28,132 bases of DNA from Ottowia sp. (GTDB taxonomy: Bacteria; Pseudomonadota; Gammaproteobacteria; Burkholderiales; Burkholderiaceae_C). Positions 7,033 to 14,973 of this stretch are shown in pieces (within the stretch, counting starts at the first letter, position 1; the number at the start of each line of letters is the position of its first letter). The DNA lies in contig JALOAS010000035.1 of assembly GCA_023228705.1 (NCBI GenBank), positions 1 to 28,132 on the forward strand, in the 5' to 3' direction. The notes beneath the pieces are model-generated. The model had not been told where the DNA came from and searched no databases. It saw only the letters and a program-made list of their open reading frames with translations. The translations under genes were made by a program, and so were the position numbers.

Positions 7033-8022
7033 ATGGCGCACACGGATGGGTCGGATGAAGACCGGAACTTGACTGAATTTACAGAAGATCGGCTGTTCCA
7101 GGCAGCCAGCGCGGACCACGCCCAGCGTCTGGACCGCGTGCTGGCCGCCCACGTGGCCGAGTTTTCACGCAGCTACCTCCAGCAGCTCATCGCAGAGGGT
7201 GCGGCGCGGGTCAACGGCGCCGTGTCCACCCGCGCGGCACGAAAGGTGCATGCCGGCGACCGGATCGCGATCACGCTGCGCCCGACGCCGGAGAGCCGCG
7301 CGTTCCAGCCGCAGGCGGTGCCGCTGGTGGTCGTCCATGAGGACGACGACCTGCTGGTCATCAACAAGCCGGCAGGGTTGGTCGTGCACCCGGCGCCCGG
7401 GCACTGGGGCGGTACGCTGCTCAACGGCCTGCTGGCCCGCGACGGCCGCGCCGCCGCGCTGCCGCGCGCGGGCATCGTGCACCGGCTGGACAAGGACACC
7501 AGCGGCCTGCTGGCCGTGGCCCGTTCGCCGCGCGCTGCCGAGCAGCTGACCGCAGCCTTTGCCGCGCGCCGGGTGCAGCGGGAGTACCTGGCGCTGGCGC
7601 ACGGCACCTGGCGGGGGCCGGAGCAGCGCGAAATCAACGCCGCCATAGGCCGCGATCCGTACCGGCGGCTGCGTATGGCGGTGCTCGATCCGCAGCTGCA
7701 TGCAGCCAGGGCGGCGCGGACTTCGGTCCGACTGCTGCACAATGGCGCCGCGACCTGCCTGCTGCGCTGCCAGCTGCATACCGGGCGCACGCATCAGATC
7801 CGCGTGCATCTGGCGCACCTGGGCCATCCGTTGCTGGCCGACGCGCTCTATGGCGGTGCGCCGGCGTTGGGCATGGTGCGGCAGGCGCTGCACGCCCGGC
7901 GTCTGGCGCTGGCGCACCCGGTCAGCGGAGAGCCGCTGGCGTTCGTTGCGCCGCTGCCCGAGGACCTGCAGGCTGCTCTCGCGGCGGGGGGATTTACAAT
8001 GGCCGTGCTTGACGGGCCGTGA
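7033..8022 (+). CDS. rluD: 23S rRNA pseudouridine synthase RluD
   Basis: RluA-family pseudouridine synthase; E. coli RluD modifies U1911, U1915 and U1917 in helix 69 of 23S rRNA. The 329-residue protein has an N-terminal S4 RNA-binding domain (roughly residues 30-95, with the LQQLIAEGAARVNG segment) and a catalytic domain with HRLDKDTSGLL, in which Asp153 is the predicted nucleophile. The later GRTHQIRVHLAHLGHPLLADALYGG motif also fits the family. The ATG at 7033 is the only in-frame ATG near the expected N-terminus; AGGGA lies very close (2 nt spacing), so a TTG at 7069 is a weak alternative. Divergent from bamD. The usual downstream partner pgeF (yfiH) is absent here; scpB follows instead. 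Confidence 0.93.
   Translation: MAHTDGSDEDRNLTEFTEDRLFQAASADHAQRLDRVLAAHVAEFSRSYLQQLIAEGAARVNGAVSTRAARKVHAGDRIAITLRPTPESRAFQPQAVPLVVVHEDDDLLVINKPAGLVVHPAPGHWGGTLLNGLLARDGRAAALPRAGIVHRLDKDTSGLLAVARSPRAAEQLTAAFAARRVQREYLALAHGTWRGPEQREINAAIGRDPYRRLRMAVLDPQLHAARAARTSVRLLHNGAATCLLRCQLHTGRTHQIRVHLAHLGHPLLADALYGGAPALGMVRQALHARRLALAHPVSGEPLAFVAPLPEDLQAALAAGGFTMAVLDGP
7995..8000 (+). promoter_or_regulatory. Candidate -10 box (TACAAT) for scpB
   Basis: TACAAT followed by GGCCG lies inside the 3' end of rluD. The identical TACAATGGCCG occurs before hisZ, and TAAAATGGCC before ndk, which supports a promoter role. No TTGACA-like -35 is visible at the right distance. Confidence 0.35.
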
Positions 8023-8081
8023 CCGGCGCAGCCGGGCAGCGGTCCGGGGCCGCCATGGGGCCCGTGCCCGCCCTGGAGATT

Positions 8082-8121
8082 CCGGCGCCCGCAGCGGTGC
8101 CACGCTGCGCGCCTGCGCCGG
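8082..8121 (+). terminator. Nested hairpin in the rluD-scpB gap (terminator or leader)
   Basis: CCGGCGC (8082-8088) pairs with GCGCCGG (8115-8121), enclosing GCAGCG (8091-8096) paired with CGCTGC (8103-8108). The pyrimidine-rich CTCCTTTTCC follows at 8126-8135. It could end rluD transcription weakly, or act in the scpB leader if transcription starts near 8006. The short, interrupted T-run makes the terminator reading uncertain. Confidence 0.4.
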
Positions 8122-8156
8122 GCCGCTCCTTTTCCAGCCAACCCGACTGCCATTGC

Positions 8157-8783
8157 ATGGATGCCGCGCGTGTTCTTGAAGCTGCACTGATCTGTGCCGG
8201 CACGCCATTGACGCTGGCCGACATGCGTGCGCTGTTTGACGATGAGCTGGATGCGGCGGCCCTGCGCGAGCTGCTGGCCGAGCTCCAGGCGCTCTGGAGC
8301 GACCGCGGGCTGGAGCTGGTGCAGGTGGCCACCGGCTGGCGCTTCCAGAGCCGGCCGCAGATGCACGCCCACCTGGCGCGCATCCGGCCCGAGAAGCCGC
8401 CCCGCTACAGCCGCGCCGTCATGGAAACGCTGGCGATCATTGCTTACCGCCAGCCCGTGACCCGCGGCGACATGGAGCAGATTCGCGGCGTCACCATCCA
8501 CTCCAGCCTGCTGCGCCAGCTGGAAGACCGGGGATGGATTGAGGTGATCGGACAGCGTGATACGGTGGGACGTCCCGCGCTGTACGCCACCACGGCACGA
8601 TTTCTGGACGACCTGGGCCTGCATTCGCTGCAAAACCTGCCGCCGCTGCCGGAGTTGATGGACGATGCAGCGCAGCTGCACCCCGCGGTGCGCAGTGCGG
8701 CGGGCAACGGCGCAGAGCCGGCACCGCCGGCGGCAGCCATTCTTTCAACCGTGACGGACCGTCCGCAGGACAACGACCCATGA
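8157..8783 (+). CDS. scpB: Segregation and condensation protein ScpB
   Basis: Kleisin-interacting winged-helix subunit of the SMC-ScpAB condensin, which organises and segregates the chromosome. The 208-residue product shows the N-terminal VLEAALICAGTPLTLADMRALF helix region and the conserved central block PPRYSRAVMETLAIIAYRQP followed by R-GDMEQIRGV, with RGWIEVIGQRDTVGRPALYATT (second winged helix) after it. The ATG at 8157 is chosen because homology starts immediately after it. The frame is open back to a GTG at 8019 overlapping the rluD stop, but those residues look like translated GC-rich leader. No Shine-Dalgarno is obvious. scpA is not in the window. The stop overlaps the rluB start by ATGA, so the two are likely coupled. 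The C-terminal 40 residues are Ala/Pro-rich and variable. Confidence 0.9.
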   Translation: MDAARVLEAALICAGTPLTLADMRALFDDELDAAALRELLAELQALWSDRGLELVQVATGWRFQSRPQMHAHLARIRPEKPPRYSRAVMETLAIIAYRQPVTRGDMEQIRGVTIHSSLLRQLEDRGWIEVIGQRDTVGRPALYATTARFLDDLGLHSLQNLPPLPELMDDAAQLHPAVRSAAGNGAEPAPPAAAILSTVTDRPQDNDP

Positions 8784-9916
8784 CAGACAAGCGCGATACT
8801 GCAAGAGGCGGGAAGCCGGCGGGGCCACGGACCCGGGCCGCAGGCTCGGGCGCCGCGCGCGGCCCGGTCCGGCGCAAGCGCCGGCTGGCCGGTCCGAGGC
8901 CCTCGCGGCCTGCGCAGCCAGCACAGGCCGGCAGCCGCCGCCGCGCGGTGCCGCAGCCCGTGCGTGCCGATGAGCCGGAGACCGAAACCCCCAAGCTGCA
9001 CAAGGTGCTGGCGCAGGCGGGTCTGGGCTCGCGCCTGCAGATGGAGCAGGTGATCGGTGAGGGGCGCGTTTCGGTCAATGGCAGCAAGGCGCACGTGGGC
9101 CAGCGCGTGATGGCAGGCGACCGGATCCGGGTTGACGGCCGGGTGCTGGACTGGCAGGCGACCCCGCGGCGGGTTCGCGTGCTGCTCTACCACAAGCCGG
9201 CCGGCGAGCTGGTGACGCACAGCGACCCGCAAAACCGTCCCACCATATTCCAGCGGCTGCCGCGGCTGAAGCACGGGAAGTGGCAGGCCGTCGGCCGGCT
9301 CGACCTCAACACCGAGGGCCTGCTGCTGGTGACCGACTCCGGCTGGCTGGCCAACCGCCTGATGCACCCGCGCTTTGGCATGGAGCGCGAGTATGCCGTG
9401 CGCATCCTCGGCGGACTGGATGCGGACAAACAGCGCCGCCTGCTTGCCGGCGTGACGCTGGAAGACGGCGAGGCGCGCTTTGCGTCGCTGCGCGAGGGCA
9501 CGGCCGGAGACGGCGTCAACCGCTGGTATCACGCCGTCATTGCCGAGGGCCGAAACCGCGAAGTGCGCCGCATGGTCGAGGCCGTGGGGCATGCGGTCAG
9601 CCGGCTGATCCGCGTGCGCTATGGCCCCGTTGTGCTGCCGCGCGGCCTGCGCCGCGGCAAGTGGCTGGAGCTGGACGCCACCGAAGTGGCGCGCCTGGTG
9701 GCGCAGGTCCAGGACGCGGAGCCGGTGCCGGCCGATCCTGGCAAGGCGCCCGATCACCCCGATGACGGGCGGGCGCGGGGTGCGGCAGGTCCCGCAACGC
9801 GCCGGCCCGCCCGCAAGGCGGGGAGCGTGCGCCGGGCGCGGCCGCCGGCAGCCGGCAACGCACCGCGCCAGCGCCCGCCGCGCGGCAGCAAAGCAGCCAG
9901 GAAGTCGCCGCGTTAA
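8780..9916 (+). CDS. rluB: 23S rRNA pseudouridine synthase RluB (RsuA family)
   Basis: RsuA/RluB/E/F-type pseudouridine synthase; E. coli RluB makes Psi2605 in 23S rRNA. The 378-residue protein has a basic, Pro/Ala-rich N-terminal extension (about residues 1-70), an S4 domain (about 72-125, KLHKVLAQAGLGSR), and the catalytic core with GRLDLNTEGLLL, in which Asp175 is the predicted nucleophile. It ends in a disordered Arg/Lys/Pro-rich tail (about 320-378). The extensions make it longer than the roughly 290-residue E. coli enzyme, as in many Betaproteobacteria (recalled). The AVGRLD and EGRNREVRRM motifs favour RluB over RsuA. The start overlaps scpB by ATGA; the stop TAA is the first half of a -10-like TAAAAT for ndk. 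Confidence 0.92.
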   Translation: MTDKRDTARGGKPAGPRTRAAGSGAARGPVRRKRRLAGPRPSRPAQPAQAGSRRRAVPQPVRADEPETETPKLHKVLAQAGLGSRLQMEQVIGEGRVSVNGSKAHVGQRVMAGDRIRVDGRVLDWQATPRRVRVLLYHKPAGELVTHSDPQNRPTIFQRLPRLKHGKWQAVGRLDLNTEGLLLVTDSGWLANRLMHPRFGMEREYAVRILGGLDADKQRRLLAGVTLEDGEARFASLREGTAGDGVNRWYHAVIAEGRNREVRRMVEAVGHAVSRLIRVRYGPVVLPRGLRRGKWLELDATEVARLVAQVQDAEPVPADPGKAPDHPDDGRARGAAGPATRRPARKAGSVRRARPPAAGNAPRQRPPRGSKAARKSPR

Positions 9917-9919
9917 AAT
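9914..9919 (+). promoter_or_regulatory. Candidate -10 box (TAAAAT) for ndk
   Basis: TAAAAT followed by GGCC overlaps the rluB stop codon and lies about 70 nt before the ndk start. It resembles the TACAATGGCCG found before scpB and hisZ. No matching -35 can be recognised. Confidence 0.4.
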
Positions 9920-9986
9920 GGCCTGCTTGTCCGCGTTGCGGCCAGGCTTTGCCTGCCGCTTGAATTTCAACAGGAATTTTTGATCC

Positions 9987-10412
9987 ATGGCCACAGAGCG
10001 CACCTTATCCATCATCAAGCCCGACGCCGTCGCAAAAAACGTGATCGGCCAGATCTACACGCGCTTTGAAGCTGCGGGGCTCAGGATCGTTGCCGCGCGC
10101 ATGATTCACCTGTCACGCCGCGAGGCCGAGGCGTTTTATGCCGTGCACAGGGAGCGCCCGTTCTTCAACGACCTGGTCCAGTTCATGGTTTCCGGCCCGG
10201 TCATGGTGCAGGTCCTCGAAGGCGATAACGCCGTTGCCAGGAACCGCGAGCTGATGGGCGCCACCAACCCCAGGGAAGCCGACGTCGGCACGATCCGCGC
10301 GGACTATGCCGACTCCATAGACGCCAATGCCGTCCACGGCTCGGACGCGCCGGAAACCGCGGCCGCTGAAGTGGCGTTTTTCTTTCCCGGCCTGGCAATT
10401 TGCAGTCGCTGA
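9987..10412 (+). CDS. ndk: Nucleoside diphosphate kinase
   Basis: Transfers the gamma-phosphate of ATP to nucleoside diphosphates through a phosphohistidine, balancing the NTP and dNTP pools in the cytoplasm. The 141-residue length is exactly that of the family. It starts with the typical MATERTLSIIKPDAV and contains NAVHGSD, with the phospho-accepting His117, and Arg/Asn residues of the nucleotide pocket (GATNPREADVGTIRADY). It ends with AEVAFFFP. The ATG at 9987 has AGGAA about 10 nt upstream. In Betaproteobacteria ndk normally heads the ndk-rlmN-pilW-rodZ-ispG-hisS run seen here. Confidence 0.97.
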   Translation: MATERTLSIIKPDAVAKNVIGQIYTRFEAAGLRIVAARMIHLSRREAEAFYAVHRERPFFNDLVQFMVSGPVMVQVLEGDNAVARNRELMGATNPREADVGTIRADYADSIDANAVHGSDAPETAAAEVAFFFPGLAICSR

Positions 10413-10443
10413 GCTGCGCCGGCCGCGCCGGATGGATCCAGAC

Positions 10444-11622
10444 ATGACGGACACCAACTGCCAACCAACCAACCTGCTGGGCCTGGACCTGGACGGGCTG
10501 GTCGCGCTGTGCCAGGAGCTGGGAGAAAAGCGGTTTCGCGCCACGCAGCTGTTCCGCTGGATACACCAGCGCGGCGAGGCGGACTTTGCGCAAATGACCG
10601 ACCTGGCCAAGTCACTGCGCAGCAAGCTGGCCGGCGTGGCCGAGGTGACCGCGCCGCCGGTGCTCAGCGAGCACGAGTCGCGCGACGGCACGATCAAGTG
10701 GCTGTTTGACATGGGCGGCGGCAACGCCATAGAGACCGTCTACATCCCCGAGTCCGATCGCGGCACGCTGTGCATTTCCTCGCAGGCCGGCTGCGCCGTC
10801 GGCTGCCGGTTCTGCTCCACCGGGCACCAGGGCTTTTCACGCAACCTGAGCAGCGCGGAAATCGTTGCGCAGCTGTGGTATGCCGAGCACTTCCTGCGCC
10901 GCCGCAGCGGCCGCGCCGAGCGCGTGATTTCAAACGTGGTGATGATGGGCATGGGCGAGCCGTTGCAGAACTACCGGCAGCTGGTGCCGTCGCTGCGCAT
11001 CATGCTGGACGACCACGCGTACGGCCTGTCGCGCCGGCGCGTGACGGTGTCCACATCGGGCGTGGTGCCGCTGATCGACCGCCTGGCGCAGGATTGCCCG
11101 GTGGCGCTGGCGGTGTCGCTGCATGCGCCGGACGATGCGCTGCGCGACCACCTGGTGCCGCTCAACCGCAAGCACCCCATAGACGAGTTGCTGGCCGCGT
11201 GCACCGCGTACCTGGCGCATGCGCCGCGCGACTTCCTCACCTTTGAATACTGCATGCTGGACGGCGTCAACGACCGTCCCGAGCAGGCGCGCGCGCTGGT
11301 GCAGCTGGTGCGCCGCCACGAGCCGGCGGGGCTGCGCTGCAAGTTCAACCTGATCCCGTTCAACCCGTTTCCGGCATCGGGCCTGCAGCGCTCCAGCGAC
11401 GCGGCCATTGGCGCGTTTGCACGCATCCTCAGCAACGCCGGCCTGGTCACCACGGTACGCAAGACCCGCGGCGACGACATAGACGCGGCCTGCGGGCAGC
11501 TGGTCGGCGAGGTGCAGGACCGCACGCACGCCGGGCAGCGCATGGCCGAGCGCCGTGCCGCCATGCAGCACCACCGCGGCGGCGCGGCCCGCCGGGCACC
11601 CAAGATAAGGATGATTCCGTGA
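10444..11622 (+). CDS. rlmN: Dual-specificity rRNA/tRNA methyltransferase RlmN
   Basis: Radical-SAM enzyme that puts a methyl on C2 of A2503 in 23S rRNA and A37 of some tRNAs. About 392 residues. The radical-SAM cluster motif C-x3-C-x2-C is visible in QAGCAVGCRFCSTGHQG, and the substrate block VVMMGMGEPLQN and the SLHAPDD segment are present. The C-terminal FNLIPFNPFP precedes the region of the second catalytic cysteine (VRKTRGDDIDAACGQL). The ATG at 10444 is preferred because GGATGGA lies about 7 nt upstream; an in-frame ATG at 10432 would add four residues and cannot be excluded. It follows ndk by about 30 nt and its stop overlaps the next gene's GTG (GTGA). Confidence 0.95.
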   Translation: MTDTNCQPTNLLGLDLDGLVALCQELGEKRFRATQLFRWIHQRGEADFAQMTDLAKSLRSKLAGVAEVTAPPVLSEHESRDGTIKWLFDMGGGNAIETVYIPESDRGTLCISSQAGCAVGCRFCSTGHQGFSRNLSSAEIVAQLWYAEHFLRRRSGRAERVISNVVMMGMGEPLQNYRQLVPSLRIMLDDHAYGLSRRRVTVSTSGVVPLIDRLAQDCPVALAVSLHAPDDALRDHLVPLNRKHPIDELLAACTAYLAHAPRDFLTFEYCMLDGVNDRPEQARALVQLVRRHEPAGLRCKFNLIPFNPFPASGLQRSSDAAIGAFARILSNAGLVTTVRKTRGDDIDAACGQLVGEVQDRTHAGQRMAERRAAMQHHRGGAARRAPKIRMIP

Positions 11623-12419
11623 CGACAGCAACCGGCCTGCCGTGGCGCCGCTTTTTCCTGTTGCTGGCTGTTGCCGGCCTGCTGGTCCTGGGCGGCTGCA
11701 CGACCACCGGCGGCGACAAGTACGCCAGCGCCGGCGGCAGCGCGGCAGACGTACGCCATCGCGCGCAGACGCACCTGGAGCTGGCCGCCGGCTACCTGGA
11801 GCACGGGCAGCTGCAGGTTGCGCAAAGCGAGGCCCAGATCGCGCTGCAGTCGGACCCGTCGTACGCCGATGCCTATGACCTGAGCGGCATGGTCTACATG
11901 GCCATGAACGACCACGAGCAGGCCAGGGCGCAGTTCCAGCGCGCCATGACGCTGAAGAAGGACAACGCCAGCGCCATGCACAACCTGGCCTGGCTGCTTT
12001 GCCAGGATCGCAACTACGCCGAGTCGGACGCGCTGTTTGCGCGCGCGCTGGACGCGCCCAACGCCAACCGCCCGCAGACGCTGCTGGCGCGCGGCGTGTG
12101 CCAGGCGCGCGCGGGCAACCCCGCGCAGGCTGAGGCCACGCTCATGCGCGCGTACGAGCTGGATGCCGCCAACCCGCTCACGGGCTACAACCTGGCCTTG
12201 CTGATGTTCCAGCGGGGCGATGCCGAGCGGGCGCGCTTCTACATCCGGCGCCTGAACAACAGCGAGCTGGCCAATGCCGAATCACTGTGGCTGGGCATAC
12301 GCGTGGAACGCCAACTGGGCGACCGCGTCGCTGTGGAGCAGCTCGCCGAACAGTTGCGCCGGCGCTTTCCGGATTCGGTTGAGCTGAGCGCATACGAGCA
12401 GGGCCGGTTTGATGAGTGA
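11619..12419 (+). CDS. pilW: Type IV pilus biogenesis/stability lipoprotein PilW (PilF)
   Basis: TPR lipoprotein that helps the PilQ secretin assemble in the outer membrane and so supports type IV pili. The 266-residue protein has a signal peptide with lipobox LVLGGC (Cys27) and then several TPR units between residues about 45 and 240 (for example the AYDLSGMVYMAMNDHEQARAQF stretch split over helices). The start is a GTG at 11619 that overlaps the rlmN stop, supported by AAGGAT 8 nt upstream. The last 8 nt overlap the rodZ start. Position between rlmN and rodZ is the usual one in Beta- and Gammaproteobacteria and supports the name. Confidence 0.9.
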   Translation: MTTATGLPWRRFFLLLAVAGLLVLGGCTTTGGDKYASAGGSAADVRHRAQTHLELAAGYLEHGQLQVAQSEAQIALQSDPSYADAYDLSGMVYMAMNDHEQARAQFQRAMTLKKDNASAMHNLAWLLCQDRNYAESDALFARALDAPNANRPQTLLARGVCQARAGNPAQAEATLMRAYELDAANPLTGYNLALLMFQRGDAERARFYIRRLNNSELANAESLWLGIRVERQLGDRVAVEQLAEQLRRRFPDSVELSAYEQGRFDE

Positions 12420-13521
12420 GGAGCCGGACCTGCCAGGCGGCACCGGGGCGGCTGAACACCCGGAAACCCGGGCCACGACGTACACGGCCGGTGCCATGCT
12501 GCGGCACATCCGCGAGTCGGCCGGGCTGGACCGGGCCATCGTGGCCAGCGCGTTGAAGATCACGCCGCAAACACTCGAGGCGCTGGAGCAGGACCGCTAC
12601 GAGGCGCTGCCCGACCTGGCGTTTGCACGCAGCCTGGCGGCGTCGATCTGCCGCAATTTCGGCGTTGACCCGGCGCCGGTGCTGGCGCAGCTGCCGCAAC
12701 CGGACATGGCCCAGCTGCCCATGCCCGAGGGCGGCGTCAATGCGCCTTTCCACAGCGCCAGCGACCGGCCCATGGCCATGCTGCCCAAGTACGTGTCGCG
12801 GCCGCTCACGGTGGTGGTCGCGCTGTTCCTGCTGGGCTCGTTGCTGCTTTGGCTGTGGCCGACGCTGCCGATCCGGCTGTCCGATTCGCCCGCCGACGTG
12901 CAGACCGTGAGCACCGATGCGCTGCCCGGCATCGACGTGCAAGATGCGCAAGATCTTGCGCAGGCCGACACGCCGCCTGCGGCCGGCGGACGGCTGCAGC
13001 CCGGCGCGCTGCCAGCGGACGCGGTTTCGGCGACGGCGCAGGCAGCCGCGGAACAACAGGCCGACGCGGACGATGCGGACGAGGCCGAGGAAGCGATGGC
13101 CAGCGCCGCCGAGGCAGCAGGGGCGGACGCTGCAGATGGTAGCGGCGCGGCGGAACCCGCGATCGACGCGACCGATGGCGACGCGTCCGTTGCGGTGGCT
13201 GCGCTGGCGTCCAACCCCGACGACAGCGCGAACAATGGCAATGATGCTACAAAGGAGGAAGAGGAAGCGGCCGCGCCGGCTGAGAGCGACGACCTGGTCA
13301 TAGAGGCGTCTGACGAAAGCTGGGTCTCGGTCCGCGACGCGGGCGGCAACATGCTGTTCAACCGCCTGCTGGAAAAGGGTGAGACGGCGCGGATCAGCGG
13401 CGCCAAGCCGCTGTCGGCCACCATAGGCCGCAAGAACGCCGTCACCGTGCTGGTCCATGGCGAGCCGTTTGATCACCGCTCGGCCAGCACCAGCAGCGTT
13501 TCACGCTTCAAGGTCAACTGA
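12412..13521 (+). CDS. rodZ: Cytoskeletal protein RodZ
   Basis: Links the MreB cytoskeleton to the elongasome and cell shape. The 369-residue protein has an N-terminal helix-turn-helix domain (about residues 25-90, LRHIRESAGLDRAIVASALKI), a single membrane segment (about 131-150, PLTVVVALFLLGSLLLWLWP), and a long acidic Ala/Asp/Glu-rich linker (about 155-290). It ends in a periplasmic beta domain (about 295-369, with DESWVSVRDAGGNMLFNRLL). The ATG at 12412 overlaps pilW by 8 nt; a TTG directly before it is less likely. Its stop overlaps the ispG start (TGATG). The linker encodes a perfect Shine-Dalgarno-like AAAGGAGG at 13251-13258 with no start codon behind it. Confidence 0.93.
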   Translation: MSEEPDLPGGTGAAEHPETRATTYTAGAMLRHIRESAGLDRAIVASALKITPQTLEALEQDRYEALPDLAFARSLAASICRNFGVDPAPVLAQLPQPDMAQLPMPEGGVNAPFHSASDRPMAMLPKYVSRPLTVVVALFLLGSLLLWLWPTLPIRLSDSPADVQTVSTDALPGIDVQDAQDLAQADTPPAAGGRLQPGALPADAVSATAQAAAEQQADADDADEAEEAMASAAEAAGADAADGSGAAEPAIDATDGDASVAVAALASNPDDSANNGNDATKEEEEAAAPAESDDLVIEASDESWVSVRDAGGNMLFNRLLEKGETARISGAKPLSATIGRKNAVTVLVHGEPFDHRSASTSSVSRFKVN

Positions 13522-14816
13522 TGGACATGGCAGTCATCTCCGGGACCGGGCCCATTGCCCTGGTCAAGCCGGCCACGCGGCACACGATGCAGGCGCGCGT
13601 GGCCTGGGGCGGCAACGTGGTCACCGTGGGTGGCGACGCGCCGGTGCGCGTGCAGTCCATGACCAACACCGACACGCAGGACGCCGGGGCGACCGCGCAG
13701 CAGGTTGCCGAGCTGGCGTACGCCGGCAGCGAGCTGGTGCGCATCACGGTCAACACGCCGGAGGCGGCCGAGCAGGTCCCGCGCATCCGCGAGCGCCTGG
13801 ACGCCATGGGCGTTGACGTGCCGCTGATCGGCGACTTTCACTACAACGGGCACCGGCTGCTGACCGAGCATCCGGGCTGCGCCCAGGCGCTGTCCAAGTA
13901 CCGCATCAACCCCGGCAACGTGGGCCGCGGCTCCAGGCACGACCAGCAGTTCGGCCTGATGATAGAGGCGGCGCTCAAGTGGGACAAGCCGGTGCGCATA
14001 GGCGTCAACTGGGGCAGCGTCGACCAGGCGCTGCTGACCCGTCTCATGGACGAGAACGGCGCCCGTGCGCAGCCTTGGGACACGCGGCAAGTCATGTACG
14101 AGGCGCTGGTGCAGTCGGCGCTGGGCTCGGCGCAGCAGGCGGTTGACTGGGGCATGGCGCCGGCGCAGGTCATCCTCAGCACCAAGCTGAGCCGCGTGCA
14201 GGACCTGGTCGCGGTGTACCGGGCGCTGTCGGCACGCTGCGACCACGCGCTGCACCTGGGGCTGACCGAAGCGGGCATGGGCACCAAGGGCACGGTGGCG
14301 TCCACCGCCGCGCTGTCGCTGCTGCTGCAGGAGGGCATAGGCGACACCATCCGCGTCAGCCTGACGCCGCGGCCGGGCGAGGCGCGTACGCAGGAGGTGC
14401 GGGTGGCGTCCGAGATCCTGCAGGCGCTGGGGCTGCGCATGTTTGCCCCCAGTGTCACGGCGTGCCCGGGCTGCGGCCGCACCACGAGCACCGTGTTCCA
14501 GTCGCTGGCGCAGGACGTGGACGAGTACCTGCGGGCGCAGATGCCGGTGTGGCGCACCAAGTATCCTGGCGTGGAGACGCTCAAGGTCGCGGTCATGGGC
14601 TGCGTCGTCAACGGGCCGGGCGAGAGCAAGCACGCCGACATCGGCATCAGCCTGCCCGGCAGCGGTGAAACGCCGGTGGCACCGGTCTACATAGACGGCA
14701 AGAAGGCGATGACGCTGCGCGGCGAGCACGTGGCCGAAGAATTCCACGCCATCGTCGAGCGCTACGTAGAAAAACGCTTTGGGCAAGGCGCTGCCGCTGC
14801 GTCTGATGGCAGATGA
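13521..14816 (+). CDS. ispG: 4-hydroxy-3-methylbut-2-enyl diphosphate synthase IspG (GcpE)
   Basis: Iron-sulfur enzyme of the MEP isoprenoid pathway converting MEcPP to HMBPP. The 431-residue protein shows VRVQSMTNTDT near the N-terminus, the TIM-barrel region (IGDFHYNGHRLL, KYRINPGNVG) and the cluster ligands: ACPGCGRTT with Cys315 and Cys318, and MGCVVNGPGES with Cys361 and the fourth ligand Glu368. The cysteine spacing and NGPGE are diagnostic. A large insertion domain as in plant enzymes is absent. The ATG at 13521 overlaps the rodZ stop (TGATG); a second ATG two codons later is possible. It is followed by a 157-bp gap with strong palindromes before hisS. Confidence 0.96.
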   Translation: MDMAVISGTGPIALVKPATRHTMQARVAWGGNVVTVGGDAPVRVQSMTNTDTQDAGATAQQVAELAYAGSELVRITVNTPEAAEQVPRIRERLDAMGVDVPLIGDFHYNGHRLLTEHPGCAQALSKYRINPGNVGRGSRHDQQFGLMIEAALKWDKPVRIGVNWGSVDQALLTRLMDENGARAQPWDTRQVMYEALVQSALGSAQQAVDWGMAPAQVILSTKLSRVQDLVAVYRALSARCDHALHLGLTEAGMGTKGTVASTAALSLLLQEGIGDTIRVSLTPRPGEARTQEVRVASEILQALGLRMFAPSVTACPGCGRTTSTVFQSLAQDVDEYLRAQMPVWRTKYPGVETLKVAVMGCVVNGPGESKHADIGISLPGSGETPVAPVYIDGKKAMTLRGEHVAEEFHAIVERYVEKRFGQGAAAASDGR

Positions 14817-14841
14817 GCTGGCTGCTGCGCAGCTGCATGAC

Positions 14842-14874
14842 GGCGGCGGCGCCGCCGCCATGATCCCTGATCAT
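14842..14874. repeat. Adjacent palindromes after ispG
   Basis: GGCGGCGGC (14842-14850) is followed directly by its complement GCCGCCGCC (14851-14859), then ATGATC-CCT-GATCAT (14860-14874). A further GGCGGC at 14885-14890 could pair with the GCCGCC before the second palindrome, giving alternative folds. They lie 25-75 nt after the ispG stop. No T-run follows, so these are not a standard intrinsic terminator. Confidence 0.5.
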
Positions 14875-14931
14875 GGGTCGCCACGGCGGCCATCATCGAC
14901 GGCCCGGCGGGGTCGAGGTCATCTGTCATGC

Positions 14932-14953
14932 GCGATGCCGTGTTAAGCATCGC
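14932..14953 (+). terminator. Stem-loop before hisS (weak terminator or operator)
   Basis: GCGATGC (14932-14938) pairs with GCATCGC (14947-14953) around the loop CGTGTTAA, followed by TTT. It is a 7-bp stem with a short T-run, 20 nt upstream of the hisS start. It could weakly terminate readthrough from ispG, or be a protein-binding site in the hisS promoter. Confidence 0.35.
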
Positions 14954-14973
14954 TTTACACGCGAACGTATTTC

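Noticed and set aside
8019..8156. Longer ScpB starting from GTG 8019 at the rluD stop
   Set aside because: The added 46 residues are Pro/Ala-rich with no family similarity and coincide with a nested hairpin. Coupling to rluD by overlap cannot be fully excluded.
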